From: Owenia fusiformis
Taxonomy: Eukaryota > Annelida > Polychaeta > Sabellida > Oweniidae
Reading direction: 5' to 3'
Length of the DNA stretch: 64,000 nucleotides
Assembly (NCBI GenBank): GCA_903813345.2
Contig: CAIIXF020000006.1
Span: forward strand, 2,048,001 to 2,112,000
Position 1 is the stretch's first letter, and each line of letters starts with the position of its first letter. The translations under genes were made by a program, and so were the position numbers. Below are positions 29,701 to 44,700 of the stretch, piece by piece. The notes beneath the pieces were generated by a model. The model was not told the origin of the DNA. It did not search any database and was given only the letters and a program-made list of their open reading frames with translations.

Positions 29701-32700
29701 TGCCGGGGAGATTGATACCAATGCTTTTACCGTGACATGTTGTCACAATGCTGGGGATTGATACCAATGCTTTCACTGTAACATATTGTCACGGTGCCGG
29801 GGAGATTGATACCAATGATTGCACTGTTACATGTTGTCATAGTGCCAGGCTTTCACTGTTACATGTTGTCACAGTGCCAGGGAGATTGATACCAATGCGT
29901 TCACTGTGACATGTTGTCACAATGCCAGGGAGATTGATACCGATGCTTTCACTGTGACATGTTGTCACAATGCCAGGGAGATTGATACCGATGCTTTCAC
30001 TGTAACATGTTGTCACAATGCCAGGGAGATTGATACCGATGCTTTCACTGTAACATGTTGTCACAATGCCAGGGAGATTGATACCGATGCTTTCACTGTA
30101 ACATGTTGTCACAGTGCCAGGGAGATTGATACCGATGCTTTCACTGTAACATGTTGTCACAATGCCAGGGAGATTGATACCGATGCTTTCACTGTAACAT
30201 GTTGTCACAATGCCAGGGAGATTGATACCGATGCTTTCACTGTAACATGTTGTCACAATGCCAGGGAGATTGATACCGATGCTTTCACTGTAACATGTTG
30301 TCACAATGCCAGGGAGATTGATACCGATGCTTTCACTGTAACATGTTGTCACAATGCCAGGGAGATTGATACCGATGCTTTCACTGTAACGTGTTGTCAC
30401 AATGCCAGGGAGATTGATACCGATGCTTTCACTTTAACATGTTGTCACAATGCCAGGGAGATTGATACCAATGCTTTCACTGTAACATGTTGTCACAATG
30501 CCAGGGAGATTGATACCGATGCTTTCACTGTAACATGTTGTCACAATGCCAGGGAGATTGATACCGATGCTTTCACTGCAACATGTTGTCACAATGCCAG
30601 GGAGATTGATACCGATGCTTTCACTGTAACATGTTGTCACAGTGCCAGGGAGATTGATACCGATGCTTTCACCGTAACATGTTGTCACAGTGCCAGGGAG
30701 ATTGGCATCAATGCTTCAACTATGACATGTTGTTAGTGGTGAGGAGACATATGCTTCTAAGATAACGTATGTGGTATTTCCGATATCACCATTATGAGAC
30801 ACGTGGTAGTTAAATATAGATAGTATTCAAAGATAGTAAGTTTGAGGAACCATTCATTATATTCAGTACAGTAACTGACGAAGTTCTATGGATGAGGACG
30901 AAATATAACATATGATCATTCACTCCATATTCCTGTAGCTATAAGTTGTTAAGAAAAACATAAATAAGTTGTTTCCGCTATGTCCATTGTAATTACGATT
31001 GTGGGTTGAATTTATCTGTAATCCACTTCATCGATCATTGACGTTCCAGGTGCATATAACGAACTTAGATTATCACATCATCGAGGTAAACGTGTCATTT
31101 ATCTTGCTACAAGTGGGGTAAAATTGTTCACATGGGTTATTGACATTATGATTTCCTTATGAATATTGATCATATTTATACAATGTAAATATTCGTGCCA
31201 TTTACATTTTTTGTATGATGATCTCTTTCGCAGTTACTTGAGTTCAAATAGGTTTTACGAATGTCAGGATTCTCTACATGGAATCATTATTGTATATGCA
31301 GGCCTGTAGCCATGCCAGAGGTTGGGGTTTGGTGAGTTCTAGTGAACATCTCTTAGATTCATGCAGTCTTTCGCCATTTCGAGCACTTTCCAAGTGATTT
31401 CGGGCCAAATTCGAGGTGTTTCATATGGATTTTATGAAAAGTGAAACCCCTTGGCAATAGCTGGCTACGGGTCCGATATGGAATAATTGTGCATTTGAAT
31501 AAGAAAGTTCAAAAGTAATAGTAACTCATAGTATTTTCCCTTATGAAGCTCGAGAGAGGACGCTGTCGTTTCACGCGCTAAATGAAAATATTAGATCAGC
31601 GTGCTAAACGAGCACATAAGATCGTTGTGTTAAACAAGCACATTAGATCGCCGTGCTACAGACTCATAAGACCGACGTGCTAAATGGACAATTTAGATTG
31701 GTACGCTAAACGAACACATAAGATTGGCGAGCTAAACGAGCACATTAGATCGGTGTGTTAAACAAACACATTAGATCGGCATGATAAACAGACACATTAG
31801 ATTGGCGTGCAAAACAGACACATTAGGTCGATGTGCTAAAAATACACATTTGATCGGTGTGTTAAACTAACACATTAGATCGGTGTGCCATAAGATCTGA
31901 GTGCCTAAGGAACAGATCGGTGAGATTAGCATCACATTCGACCACTGAGGTTAATGGCACATTAGATCAGTGAGGTTAACGGCACATTCGATCAGTAACT
32001 GATTAACAGCACATTCGATCAATGAGGTTTACAGATACATGCGGTGTTCTAACAGACATTAGATTTGTGTGCTAAATAAGCACATTAGATCGGTGTAATA
32101 AATAAGTCTGGATAGCACAGAATAATATAAATCCCATATCTAAAAATGACTCGGATCGAAATAATAAAATTTATATTCAAGAAGATTAATTCTATAAAAC
32201 CTGTCCTGAAAATGTGATTGATTTAGACAAAAACTGATGAAATCTCCTCCTTCATTTAAACACTTTATTCATCTTCATTTATTCCCAGCTAATAAACTAA
32301 AATGAAATGAGACAATGTGAATAGCCAGATTAACCAGTTTACCATTTTACTTCGCTTTTCGAGATAACGCTATACAGGGCTTCCTTTTTATACTATCTAT
32401 AAATTACCAGACGATTCGCTATGCAAATAGAACCTGAAGTTATTTAAAACTGTATTAGGGAAAGCTTAACAAGTTTCCATTTAATGGGAAAATTCTTTTA
32501 CGCAAATATTGGACCAGAGTTGACGAATGGAAAGCTATTATAATATTGGAATGCTGGAATAAATCCTCAAAGGTAGTGATAAAGTCAATAGATTCCTGTC
32601 AATGTAAATAACCACAGCGTAAAAAGTAAACCTAATTATTCCCCACCCTAATTCACTAATGATAGATGTACAAAAGACTGTACATTTGTTTTGCGAACTC

Positions 32701-35700
32701 CATGGGATTAGAAATTCTACGCAAACACATTAGGTGGTTTTGTACATTTATACGCTTTACCAATATTATCAAATTACAAAAAGTAGATTGAGCGAATATT
32801 ATTCTAAAACCTCATCGTAATTACATTATTACTTTATATCACATAGGATTAAGACGTCAATCGTCAGTTGCAACGAGCACCAACATTTTGGAGTCATAGA
32901 GGAAATGTCAACTAATCTCCAAGTTAGAATGAAGATTTGAAAGGAAGTAACGATGATAACCAAAAACCTAATTAGAATCCAAAATACAGATAAGATAAAA
33001 TATCAAAAGTACAACCAGTCGTTGGTAACTCAAAGCAATTCAACATATGATCCAATGTGCAAAGACTATTGTTGTGATTTGATATATTGACATATTGTGC
33101 TTTTGGTTGCCTGACCCGTTCAGATGGAATTAAACTGACTCTGTTCCTTTGTGTGTTTGATAATATGGGATATTGGAGGTTCTCGAGATTTTATTCTTTT
33201 TTCTTATTTTCCTTTGCATTTTTTAAAGATTCCCTTGTTCGTCTTTACACATTTCAATTTGTGGAGAAGATATTTTTGAATAATTTCTTGTAATATTCGT
33301 ACAACCTTTGAGAAACCTGTTCAACCTTCGAGCAACTCGTACAACCTTTGTGCCACCAATTCAACCTGTACATCCAGGCTTAAATGTACTACCACAGTAT
33401 TTGCCAAACGCATTTTGTTAAAGATGGGAGTTCATGATTATTTCATCTGTATGCTTCAAAGGTCCTTCATTTCGATCCAAACTTTGTTCCTTCGATTTAA
33501 ACCTTTTGGAAATTCTCTCTTCTCTTCATTTGGAAAATATGAAAACAGTCATTGATTTGGGCCTATTAACACAATCTTATGTTAAGTGTCAATTAATTAT
33601 AAAAGAGGCAATTGAATTGTAACCCTTAATTCGGAAAGACAAAATGTAATAACCAAGAGAAAAATAACAGGCCATCTATATTAATTTTTTCACCAAATGA
33701 CACTTAAAACAAAAGCTAATGCAGCTTAAGTAGAATAGGATTATAGGGGAAGGTAGAGACACTTGTATTCCTGTATGTCTGAAGTGACTAATGTTTAGGA
33801 ACCATTGATCGCTGTGGTACTCTTGATAATTGCGTTACTGCGACTCAACCATGAATGGTAGCTAGGTTGAGAAAAACAAAATAAAAAAGAGAAATGTTGC
33901 TATTTAGAGTAGTTTTGTTTGTCCATTATAACAATAAATATCAAAGACACAATCCTATAATCTATAATGAATGTATTAACCAAAAACGGTTTTATTGTTA
34001 CCTAGAAATATATTAATTATAAATAGATACAGAACCCAAATTTAGAAATGGAAAAATATTCACCCTAAATACATTGCAAATCCAGGGGCGTCGGACCTTA
34101 AAAACGGGTGTGCTTTTTTCCAGAAAATATAGGTGGCATCGCAAGTGATAGAATTTTTCTTAAAGTTAGACAGGGACATCATCAAAAAATGTCTGGGCAG
34201 TTCAAGAGGGGGGCGCCTATGGTAAGGCTCATTATTTTTTATATCTGGATGGCTTGCAGATTGTCAATTGAAAGGTCTTCGACTTATTGCTTGAACGAAA
34301 TTCACCGACTGCAGAGTATGATTGTTTTAGGCTTTGTCTTAGCCTAATTTAAGCTGATCCAGTCCAATTCATGACAAATCATGTTAAAGCTCTTTTATAT
34401 TACTTTGATCAAAAGTAATTTGTTTCGAAAGTAGCCCCATATGTCAGAAAGGATTTCGTAAGGCCCATTATGGCGTGATTACATTAGAGTTAGAGTGACT
34501 AAGCCACGACTTAGAGGTTCTGTTTTGGAATGCAATGGACTTATCATACTTATTAAGCTTGTCTGAGATTAAGGAGTAATGAATACAAAAGAGTCATCTG
34601 ACAACCATAATATGAAACTTTGACAGACACACCATTAGAACTGTAATCCGCTATCTCATTGAACGGTAATATATCTGGAGGTTGACGAATCTACATTGAC
34701 TGGAATGGCAGTTTGATAGAAATATATTGAACCCTATGCTAATATATCGTCAGTGTTATTCATTGGTTTATCTAGTGAGATTATTATAGCGACTAAGAGA
34801 CTCGTTGCCACCAGGTCATATCGTCAATGTCTCTCCATGGACACTTAATCTCGATTATTGCAACAGCTAACCTTAAAATTGATGTAATTTTCAAGGACTT
34901 TATGATCCCAATCATGAGAAATTATCCCGGAAATTATTCGACTTTTTTAAACATATAATTGAGCTCAAATGGTTATTTTATGAAAATTCCCCAGAATAAT
35001 CACTATATTGGAAAATTACACTGACATTGCAACAAAAGACAAAGAAGCCATTTTTGAAAAGGCAGACTCCTCTATAATCACAAAAGCATCGTATCTAAAT
35101 GTAAAACGCTTAATTAAAGTCCCGGGATTAAAGTAACTCAAATTTACTGAGTGCGTTTGGATCCAAATGACTATGATTATGTGCAACAATTGTGGCTGCA
35201 TTAACTGTATTGGAATGTTGAGTAGGGACTTTGTATGCTTCCAACAAACATTCATTAGGCTTGATTTGCTTTTCTATTTTTCCAAATTATAGCTCTTCTA
35301 TTATTACACGGGTCTGGGAGAGTCGGTCGTTTGCTTAGTAATTCTAAATAAACGTTTCCTGATTAGAACCAAATGATCGCTAACACTTTCAGGGTGAAAA
35401 GTCCCTTCAATCAAGGAATAGCTATAAACGTCAGGAAAATAAATTTCCAATGTTTTCTGTCTACGTATTAGACAATGTTCTAACTGTAAATCATTGGTTT
35501 TGGTATTTTCATCCTTGGCACTTCTATATCCACATACATTTCATCTATGCACTCTCAATTAGCTAGTATTTCAAAGATTGCTTATTTCAAGTGATCCAAA
35601 CGTCTTCTCTAGCCAGCATCTCTATTCTACGTGCCAGACCAATGTCATTTAATCCATATGTATTGACACTTCTTTGACGTACTGCCCCACCTCTGATTAT

Positions 35701-38700
35701 ACCGTCATCTAGGTATATAGGTACACTTGAGACATTATCATGTTTATCTGCCAATCATTAATGCCAATATCCACCCAAGACCATGACGTTAAATTAATAA
35801 GCAATCAAATATTGAGTGAAACTAGATCAGTATTATTTTAGAAGACAATCTGTGTAATGAGGAAATAATTTGATAAAAATGCAGGAATGTGTCTGAGTCA
35901 TTGAGGAATCGTTCATTAAAGGACCCGGTTAAGTACTGTAGGTCTTTTGGGTTCTTTGATGCCCAATGACTATGTATTTAGCACGGTATTAAGGATACGA
36001 CTTCTCTACTTGCAAATCAATAGTCGTTAGGATATATTCAATTTGCATTAAAGAATATGATATAAAATTTAAGCCGGTTAATAAAACTATTCTCACTGGG
36101 ACATATTTTAGATTTGATTTATAATGCTAAGACCGGTCGTTCCCGACTCCAATTAAATTAGCTATAGGCTGTCTGATAAGTATTTATATTAATTCTAGGA
36201 GATCATAAGTAATACGGATTAATGTAATGTATACGTGTATCGTTTATGGGCAACACAAATGGTACCATTTTGCTAACATAGAGTATTCCATTTAAGGCCT
36301 TGCTACATGCAACTCCAAATGTACCATTTATGGATCAAGATCAACAAAACACCATTTAAGACACGAAAGTTAAAATTCTTGCAATTTGTCATTGCAAATT
36401 ATCTCTAGGTTTTTGATATTTTTTAGATATTTTTGTTTTCAATCCATCAATATTCTGAGATTCTAGGAAGGAATAGATGGAAGGCTGTAATCTCTCAATT
36501 TTATACAACGAAAGGTGGAATCTGTTTGCCAAGGTCTCACTATGAACATGAGCATGAACACAAATCAAAAATGTGTCAGATATCAATGAGTTTATAGGCC
36601 AATCAAATACCAATGATGGCACAATGATGCATTATGCCTGTTTATCAACTAAAACCAATTTGTCAAAATATCGCTAAAATTGAAAGGTTGTTTTCATGAT
36701 ATCCAATTGTGTTATAAATCACCTTATATGACTGCCTTATTATGTATGAGGGTTATCTTATATATGGGAGGTTTTAGATATAACCCGTATCCAAACCGGG
36801 CAACACATAACGAACTTATCGTGTAATAAGCGTTCTGCTGATTTCCCCTCTGCTTCAGAGAATTATGTTCCTAATTTGCTGGAGTCTACATGTATCTACG
36901 TTTCGTGAACTTTCACTCAGTGAGAATGTCATAGTTATAGTGGTCAATATGTCAATTACAATAGGTGTTACCCACAAAAAATGTATGGCTTATTGTATAC
37001 AATCTGCATGATGCGACAAATACCCGATCGAGATTACAACACAAACCTTGATTTCGTCTTCCTGGTATTTTACACAACTGCATGTGCATTATATGTGGCC
37101 CCTGTTTCGCTTTAAATATTTAATTTATTAAAATATTTTTGCACTTTACATTTTTTTGTTATGGAACGTTTTTATCTGCATTGGCAAATGTATCATGGTG
37201 AGACAGTCTCACCCCTAGAAATACTAGCAATTATCGTATTTCCCATTGGTACTGATCTTATCAATAATGTATACCTGGTAGACATTACACTACTATCTAG
37301 AGTATGGCAGTATCATGGAATATAATAACAAACCGACTTCAAAAATTACATAGCATCAATTTCAGACGAATCATAACAGATTTGTCCCAGAAAATACTGA
37401 TTATCATGTCTGTGAAGAACGTACAAATGAGTTTATTTCCTGACACGTTTTCACTAATATGCTTATTGATATTTAGGAATTAATTAAAGATTGTGTTATA
37501 TGAAGCTAAGAGCCTTCCATTTTCTTTTTCACATTCTCATTAGACTGAACAAGTGGCCTACGTCGACAGTCGACACCTAGCTAAGACTGACTCAGTGACA
37601 ACCTTCAAGAGGTTCAAAAACAGCTCAAGGCCAAGTGGTCTAACAAGCGATGGCAACCAATGAACAGATAAGTGTGAAAAGCAAATTCTGCTAAAGATGA
37701 AAGTGAGTCTAATTTAAACGCATCGAATCTAATTGTCTTTGAAGTGCCGAAAACACTTTGGCAAACGGTCCTTTACATCTCTCATATTTTAACATATATA
37801 TATCTGCAACGACATTAGCAAAGTCATTTGAATACGATCAGACAATTTAAAATATAATATAAAAATGATCATACACATAGATAGAACATAAATGCATTTT
37901 TGAATACATAAAGTTTATGTGGCACCAGCGGATCTAGACGGGGGCGTGGGGGGCGCACAAAAACTAAGACTAAAAAGTCGGAAAATTCGTGTTTTGCCTC
38001 ATCGCTTTTTACAAAATTTGACTCTTTTTTTAATTCGCTCACAGTTATTATCACACGCCCCCCCCCCTAACACAAAATCCTGGATCCGCCTAAAACTAAA
38101 CGCAAAGTTGCAATTGTTCATTCCTTTACCACTTATGTAACGTAATCCTGGATAATGTGGTGAATATTTGAAAAGGTCGTATAGGCCTTTTCTTTTTTTG
38201 AATTACCGTATTCAAACCACTGTACGGTTGATTTCCGTTAGTGGAGAGGTTAAGCAAATACGGTTTTTCAAAACGTATACGTAAACGCAAAGTACATTGA
38301 ATCAACATAGGATTGTATCGCTTTAGTCTACTTCAGATACCCGTTCAACTTCAAAGTTGCGTGTTTAGAACGGGAGATTTAGAAATTTCACGTTGCTATC
38401 AACGGGAATCATTATACTCATGTCTGTTGAATACTATCCTTGCATTTTTGATTTCGATGCAGAGTATAATTCTTTCTGAAGAAGATGATGTATGTTACGC
38501 ATGATTTAACTTCAATAATCTTACGAAACGAGCTCATTTAAAATATGTATTAGAAAACCAGCTATTGAACTTCATCAATGGGATACTATGTAATCATTAC
38601 AAGCTATGGTGTAGTCTAAACAAACACTAGAGCTGAACGGCTATTTATGTGTGAGCTCTACATGTATTTGTATAGGGCCGATTCAGGCCTCCTAGACTTC

Positions 38701-41700
38701 CAACAACGCGAACATCAGTTCTGATACCGCGAACTACATTCCTTGCACTCGAACCACGAATCTCATATCGCTAACGTGAAATCTTATATCGCGCACCACC
38801 ATTTCCTTGTTTCCGAACATATTTCTTGTACCGCGCACAAAGATCCGTTACCGCGAACCACGCATCTGATCGAAAAAAGTCCGTAATTTTGTTCGTATTA
38901 TTACGCATAAGTGTAATTCCAAAGAGGTGTTTTCATGTGGAATGCGGAAGAAATATTTTCCCAGTTTTTCATGCATGTGAATGAATATCCAATCATTGAC
39001 GATAACAGTATTTTCAAGCTCTAGGAAACACAAGATATTTGGACTACCTTGCAATCACGCGCATTGACATTTTCAGTGAAAGGGCTGGGTAATAACAACA
39101 AAAACCTGACTTTTGAGTAACAACACGTATGGCCAAATTAGTGACATCCTCCGATCACAGGGCTTCAAAATCCAGAATATCTTCTTTCTCTTTACCAGCT
39201 TTTTCCAAATTTGTCCATTTGAGCCGATGATTGCATCATAATAAAGAAATGAGTTACCCTATGTACAATATTCCTGATTTTATAGAATACTTTGTGCTAT
39301 ATCTGTCGCTCCAGCTACTGATAATTTGAAGATGCTACCCTTTGCCTGTCAACGTTTTAGATGAAAACTTAACTTAAATGTTGCCCCCTCCCCCATTACG
39401 GCTTGTCCCATTACGGCTTGTGGGATTAACTGTTTACATACAGGAAAGTAACAATCTATCATCCTGATAAAGATTTTAACACTTGGTTTTTGTTTCAAAA
39501 CATATCAAATGACTACTAAATCGTAATTTTAGGGTAAGGGCTAAGAATACTTTATCTGTCTAATTTTTGACCGTCTGAAATATATGTGTGTTGACGAGTC
39601 CTGTAGTTAATTAATCTTGGTTTTAAAACCGAAGCTTTCATTGTGGGCTGTTCTGCTCCACCCATGGGCCATTTTGCCCTCCTCTCAACATTATTTTCGA
39701 ACACTCTGAAAAATCACAGAAAATGTAAAATATAATCCCTTCATAAGATGGAACATTAAAGTTCGCGATGATTGACAGATTAGAAAAACCTCTGCACGGA
39801 TCAAACTATTATGAGGGCCGTTTTGCCCCATGTTCCCAAAAAATTCCTGACTTCAGCAACCAGGACGATATCTGACCCAAGACATGTGGAGCGCTAAAAT
39901 GCCGGACCCTTTTTTTCTGGGGAGGGGCGGGCCAGTGCATCTACACAGAATACAGCCATAACTGATTACTACAATGTAGGTGTACTGTATAAAAGTAAAC
40001 CTTGTAGTTAAAGGTCGCATGATGCAGTGTGACCAGGATCACACTGACCATGGTCAGAATGACCCTAGATATGATGAAATAACTTTTTCAGTCCTCTGAA
40101 AAGGTCACTGTAAAAAGCTTTAAGTAGGAGCATAGGAAAGGTCAATGAACAGAGTCTTTTGAATTTTTCAGAAAATGTGCCCAATATATTGCTCTAAATG
40201 ATACAATCTTTAAAATTTTAGAAACTTGTCTGAAAAAATGGCGGTCATAAAAAGGAAAAAAATATCGCTTTTACAAATGACATCTCCTATTACACCACAC
40301 CGTGCGCAGATACTCTCTGATCCCAAAAATGAATGACTGTGGGACGCATAGTTCAACAAGTTAAACCTAGTCTGGGCCTTATTTCCTAACTGACATATCT
40401 TGTGGCCCGCCCTAGGTTTAACTTCCGTACATATTCGGCTCTTTATGCAAAATATTCAATGGTGGTCTATGGCAGCGCATGTAATTTCATGCGCGTTTAC
40501 TTAATAACTGATGGTGAGAATTTGCAACAAATGAAAGCATAGCACGGAAGTTAAACCCAATCACGGCAACAAGAACATTCAGATTAATAAATGAAAGCCG
40601 TGGTATTGGGTTTTACTTGTTGAACTATGGGACGCAGTGCTTTCCTTTGACACATCATTTAAAGAACTGCCAAGAAGTGTCTGGATGTTAATCTTAAGAT
40701 TACGTTTCAAAATACAGTGACGAATGGGTCATCTAATATGCAAGTGCATGCTTTTCATAGGAACGAAAGTCTGGCGAAAGCGGAGGAGAAACTGAATTTC
40801 GTTTCCTTGTTTCACTCCGTTGCATGGTATATACATGTAACTTGGAATCCCAAACACCCGGATGTATTATGTACAAATTGTTCGCGGTAACGGATCTCTG
40901 TTCGAGGTACAAGAAATATGTTCGGAAACAAGGAAATGGTGGTGCGCGATATAAGATTTCACGTTCGCGATATAAGATTCGTGGTTCGAGTGCAAGGAAC
41001 GTAGTTCGCGGTATCAGAACTGATGTTCGCGTTGTTGGAAGTCTAGGAGGCCTGCGATTGATAGGTTTAAGTTGCGTTTTGGATTTTATACGGTAGCTTA
41101 ACCTCTCCAGTGCTTCACCTGCACGGCGGGTTATAAAAGCTGAAATAGCTATCCACGTAAAAATATTGGTCCGAAAACTAATGAGCAACGCCAAAATAAC
41201 AATTTTACAGTCAGGAATGCATCGAGGTGTGAGATCTTTACAAAATATGTTCACAGTTGCTACCTCCTGTAATATTGGAGGACACGCTATTTTACACCGA
41301 TACTTGATATATGTTTGCCATGCCATTTTCTCATTAATTATTGAACCAAAATATACTTTCCAATGACCTGGCAGGCCCTAAAAATCAGGCCTTTTTGGTC
41401 ATTACTGGGCCTTTTAAGGCCTTACTTTTTAATTTTAGGTCATATTTTGAGAAGAAGAAAATGAGCCTCAAAATGTTCAGGCCTGAAATTTGCCCCCCTT
41501 GTATTTTTATGGGGCATCTTTGAGTAAAAATTTCATATATATTTGGGCATCACTTCTGTCAATTAAGGTCAGTATCAACTTGAGAAAATGGTATTTAGAA
41601 AGACAGTGATATTCTTAAACTGGCACATGAAGGTTTATTCTGTCGATTTCTACAGTTTGCCTCACACGTTTTTCCGTTTAATCTTTTTCTTGCCCTGTTT

Positions 41701-44700
41701 AATCTAGTATAATATTTCCTATAGATTGTGTTTAATCAGAAGAGACATTGAATTAGAAAATGGAACAATTGCAATTTTGCTCTTGGCTGTTTTTAGAAAA
41801 AATGTATTACTTAAGAAGGTCATGAATTAGCATCAATATAGCAATTCAAAGTCAACGTCCTGTTGTGGGTTATCGGAGGCCGGGACGTGATTAAACAATC
41901 AGATTTAAAAACATCGGTTGAATCATAAATATAATTGTTACATTATTCAATATTGAAAAATGCCTTGACATATACGGAAATACTTTTTTCATTGTTTTTA
42001 TAAAGATTAACGTGATTAAGCATGTTAATCATCCGATGTAACATTCTTTATATTCATTTGTTTTCTTAGCCAAATATGTACATCATTTTTCAACAACTTG
42101 AGCTAGTTTCCTTTATGTACAAAATGGCATTCGACTTGGTATATTACACTTGATTTATGTCTTCGTAAAATCATCAGAAGTAGCCTATTCTGACCAATCA
42201 TCCTGTATTTGTCACAGATATGAAAATTAGCGAACAGAAACTGCTTCACGTGCGTTAGATCATTGTGTGGGATACTCGGTATTGGAGCTCATTTTCTTTT
42301 TAGATGCTGCTAGATATCCCTTTATCTAACTGTGTAACTGTTCATTAATGCTTTTGATTTCTCCCGTTGGCAAACATCAATGTTGTATTTATACAAACCG
42401 TCTTTAATCAGTGATTTTATTGCCATGATGTTTTAATTTATTAATCTGAGCAAAACACCTCGTGGGGAAAGCCTCTTAATACATGATGCAGTCTCTATGA
42501 GAGCCTGATCATATATAGGGTGATCCAAAAAAACAGAACCGTAAAAATAATGATAATTTATGCAATTAATCTTATTGTTTAGGTACAAAATCTAGAATTT
42601 ATGGATTGGTTGATAAATGAGCAAGAAATGCACTGATCATTCATGAAAGTTGGTCAGAGAAAAATGCATTTAATATCTAGTTCTCGGAGAAACCAATGGT
42701 ACAGTAATATTTAAAACATGATATAGTTAAGAAATATAGCCCGAAGAGCTGGTGTTATATAATCGAATACACCCCGCAGGGCTAGGCACAAACGTTTTCC
42801 GTACCCCGAACGACCGAAGGATGTGAGGGGTTCGAAAGCTTTTGTGTCATACAGGTGGCGCAATCAGTACCTCAAGATGGAGCAAATGTTGCTGATATTG
42901 ATCAACTCTCTCAATGTTAATCTCCACTTACAAAATTGAGCCTACATATTTTCTTGCATCATGTGATGGACAAATAGGTAAAATGTATCTCATTGGTTGA
43001 AACATAAAAGTTTTAAAAGGGATTTCGTTTTTGGAAAATGTATAATGAATGATCCCTTCATCCATAGTTGTAGAAAATAAAATTGAAGTTATCAACAGTG
43101 ATTCCTTTCGAGCTTTTATGCGGATCTTTTCTTTTGGGTCACCTTGTAAAGCAGTTCATCAAACGCTTCCCTATGGGAGCAATGTCAATCTTTAAAAAGC
43201 ATTATAGACCTAATCTAATACCAGAACCAACAATTTAATGGATAGATCGCAAAGTAAAAGCTTAATGTAGTTTAATTTCTTAATGGAAGTCCCATCGGTA
43301 GGACAAAATGCAATTGTGGATAATGTAAAATTAATGTAGTTACTTTTAAGAAAATCAACGAATCCTAATTTTCTTTTATTGACTTACGTATCCTTTGAGA
43401 ATTACTTGTTAGGTCAACTAAATTGCATCGTAGATGATAGGATCATAGACGAGTTATTAAATTATATGTGGTAAAGTGCGATGACACCGCAGTGTATTGG
43501 ATTTTATTCCATAGTTACTGTGATATTCATAGCATATCATTTCAAAATAAATACTGTATTTTTGCAGTCAGTGCACTACTCTTGGATATTGATATTGCTC
43601 TCTCTCTCTCTCTCTCTAAGAGAGCCTAAGTACCATAGAGTATAAAAGGTAACATGTCATCTCAACCCCAAATAAACTCAACCCAGTAAAACTCAACCCC
43701 AAGTCAACTCAATCATGTAAAACTCAACCCCAAGTCAAACTCAACCCAGTAAAACTCAACCCCAAGTCAACTCACTCCTGTTAAACTCAACCCCAAGTCA
43801 ACTCAATCCTGTAAAACTCAACCCCATTCATTTCTGCAATGTCTTTAGTCCTCTAGTTCATTTACTTTAATAATCTAGCGTTTTGCATATTTTAAATGAT
43901 ACTTTGTTTTTGTCAGACAGATCTTTTAAAATCAAATTTTAGGAATGTACAATTTTGTCAATTAACGATGTTTTTTAACAACGAAATAACCAACGATCAA
44001 TAGTGTCAACCTGAAAGGTATTACAACAAAACAAACTTATTAACAAGATTCAAAATTAAAATAAAATGACATGTGAAATGAGATTAAATCACTCTTAATT
44101 CCCTGTAATAACCTCTCGCTATTCCTTCAGCGCTTTGCCCTTGCTGTTATCCTATGAGTCTTAGTAGGACCATGTTGACAGTTCAGAGCTCATTTCAGGG
44201 ATCGCACTCACTATTACTATACAAGTCAGGTCAAGGAAACAAAAGTATTAAAACGTTTTTATTCAACACACTTTTATATCGTATGGAATATTTGGTCAGT
44301 GCTAAAATAAAAAAGGAGTTGAATTTGACAGGGTTGAGTTTAACATGGGTTGAGTTGACTTGGGGTTAAGTTTTACAGGGGTTGAGTTGACTTGGGTTGA
44401 GTTTTACAGGGGTTGAGTTGACTTTGGTTTGAGTTTTACTTTGTTGAGTTGACTTGGGGTTGAGATGACCAGGAAGCGAGTAAAGGATCCCAACCCGTTT
44501 CCTATCTGTCATGACATACATAGAATCATATGAGAATGAGATATGAGAATCCTACGATATGGCCTAGCGCTCAACGACAGGGTCATCAATCACAATCATA
44601 CAAGAATTGATATCAACATAAATAACAGGTGTATAACGTGAACACGTTTCTGTCTTCTTGGTGTATGTTATTTAAGGAATAAATAATGATAGGCCATTCA

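Larger units (their letters stand above)
38236..41120. mobile_element. About 2.9-kb inverted-repeat element
   Basis: The inner arms 38685-38858 and 40880-41053 are inverse copies, starting AGGCCTCCTAGACTTCCAAC on the left. They carry repeated CGCGAAC / GTTCGCG words. The outer pieces TTAGTGGAGAGGTTAAGC (38237) and GCTTAACCTCTCC (about 41096) also pair, with about 400 extra bases in the left arm between the two segments. The interior is unique apart from the hairpin at 40339-40636. No transposase is visible. Confidence 0.7.

Noticed and set aside
29906-30736. 276-codon plus-strand open frame and a 187-codon minus-strand frame
   Set aside because: They arise because the minisatellite unit is 48 bp, a multiple of three, so frames stay open on both strands. 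No start context, splice sites or family motif.
31590-32110. CRISPR-like array
   Set aside because: A simple tandem repeat without unique spacers, in a eukaryotic intron.
40733-41326. 197-codon minus-strand frame and its plus-strand partner
   Set aside because: They lie in the right arm of the inverted-repeat element, with repetitive CGCGAAC-derived residues and no domain.
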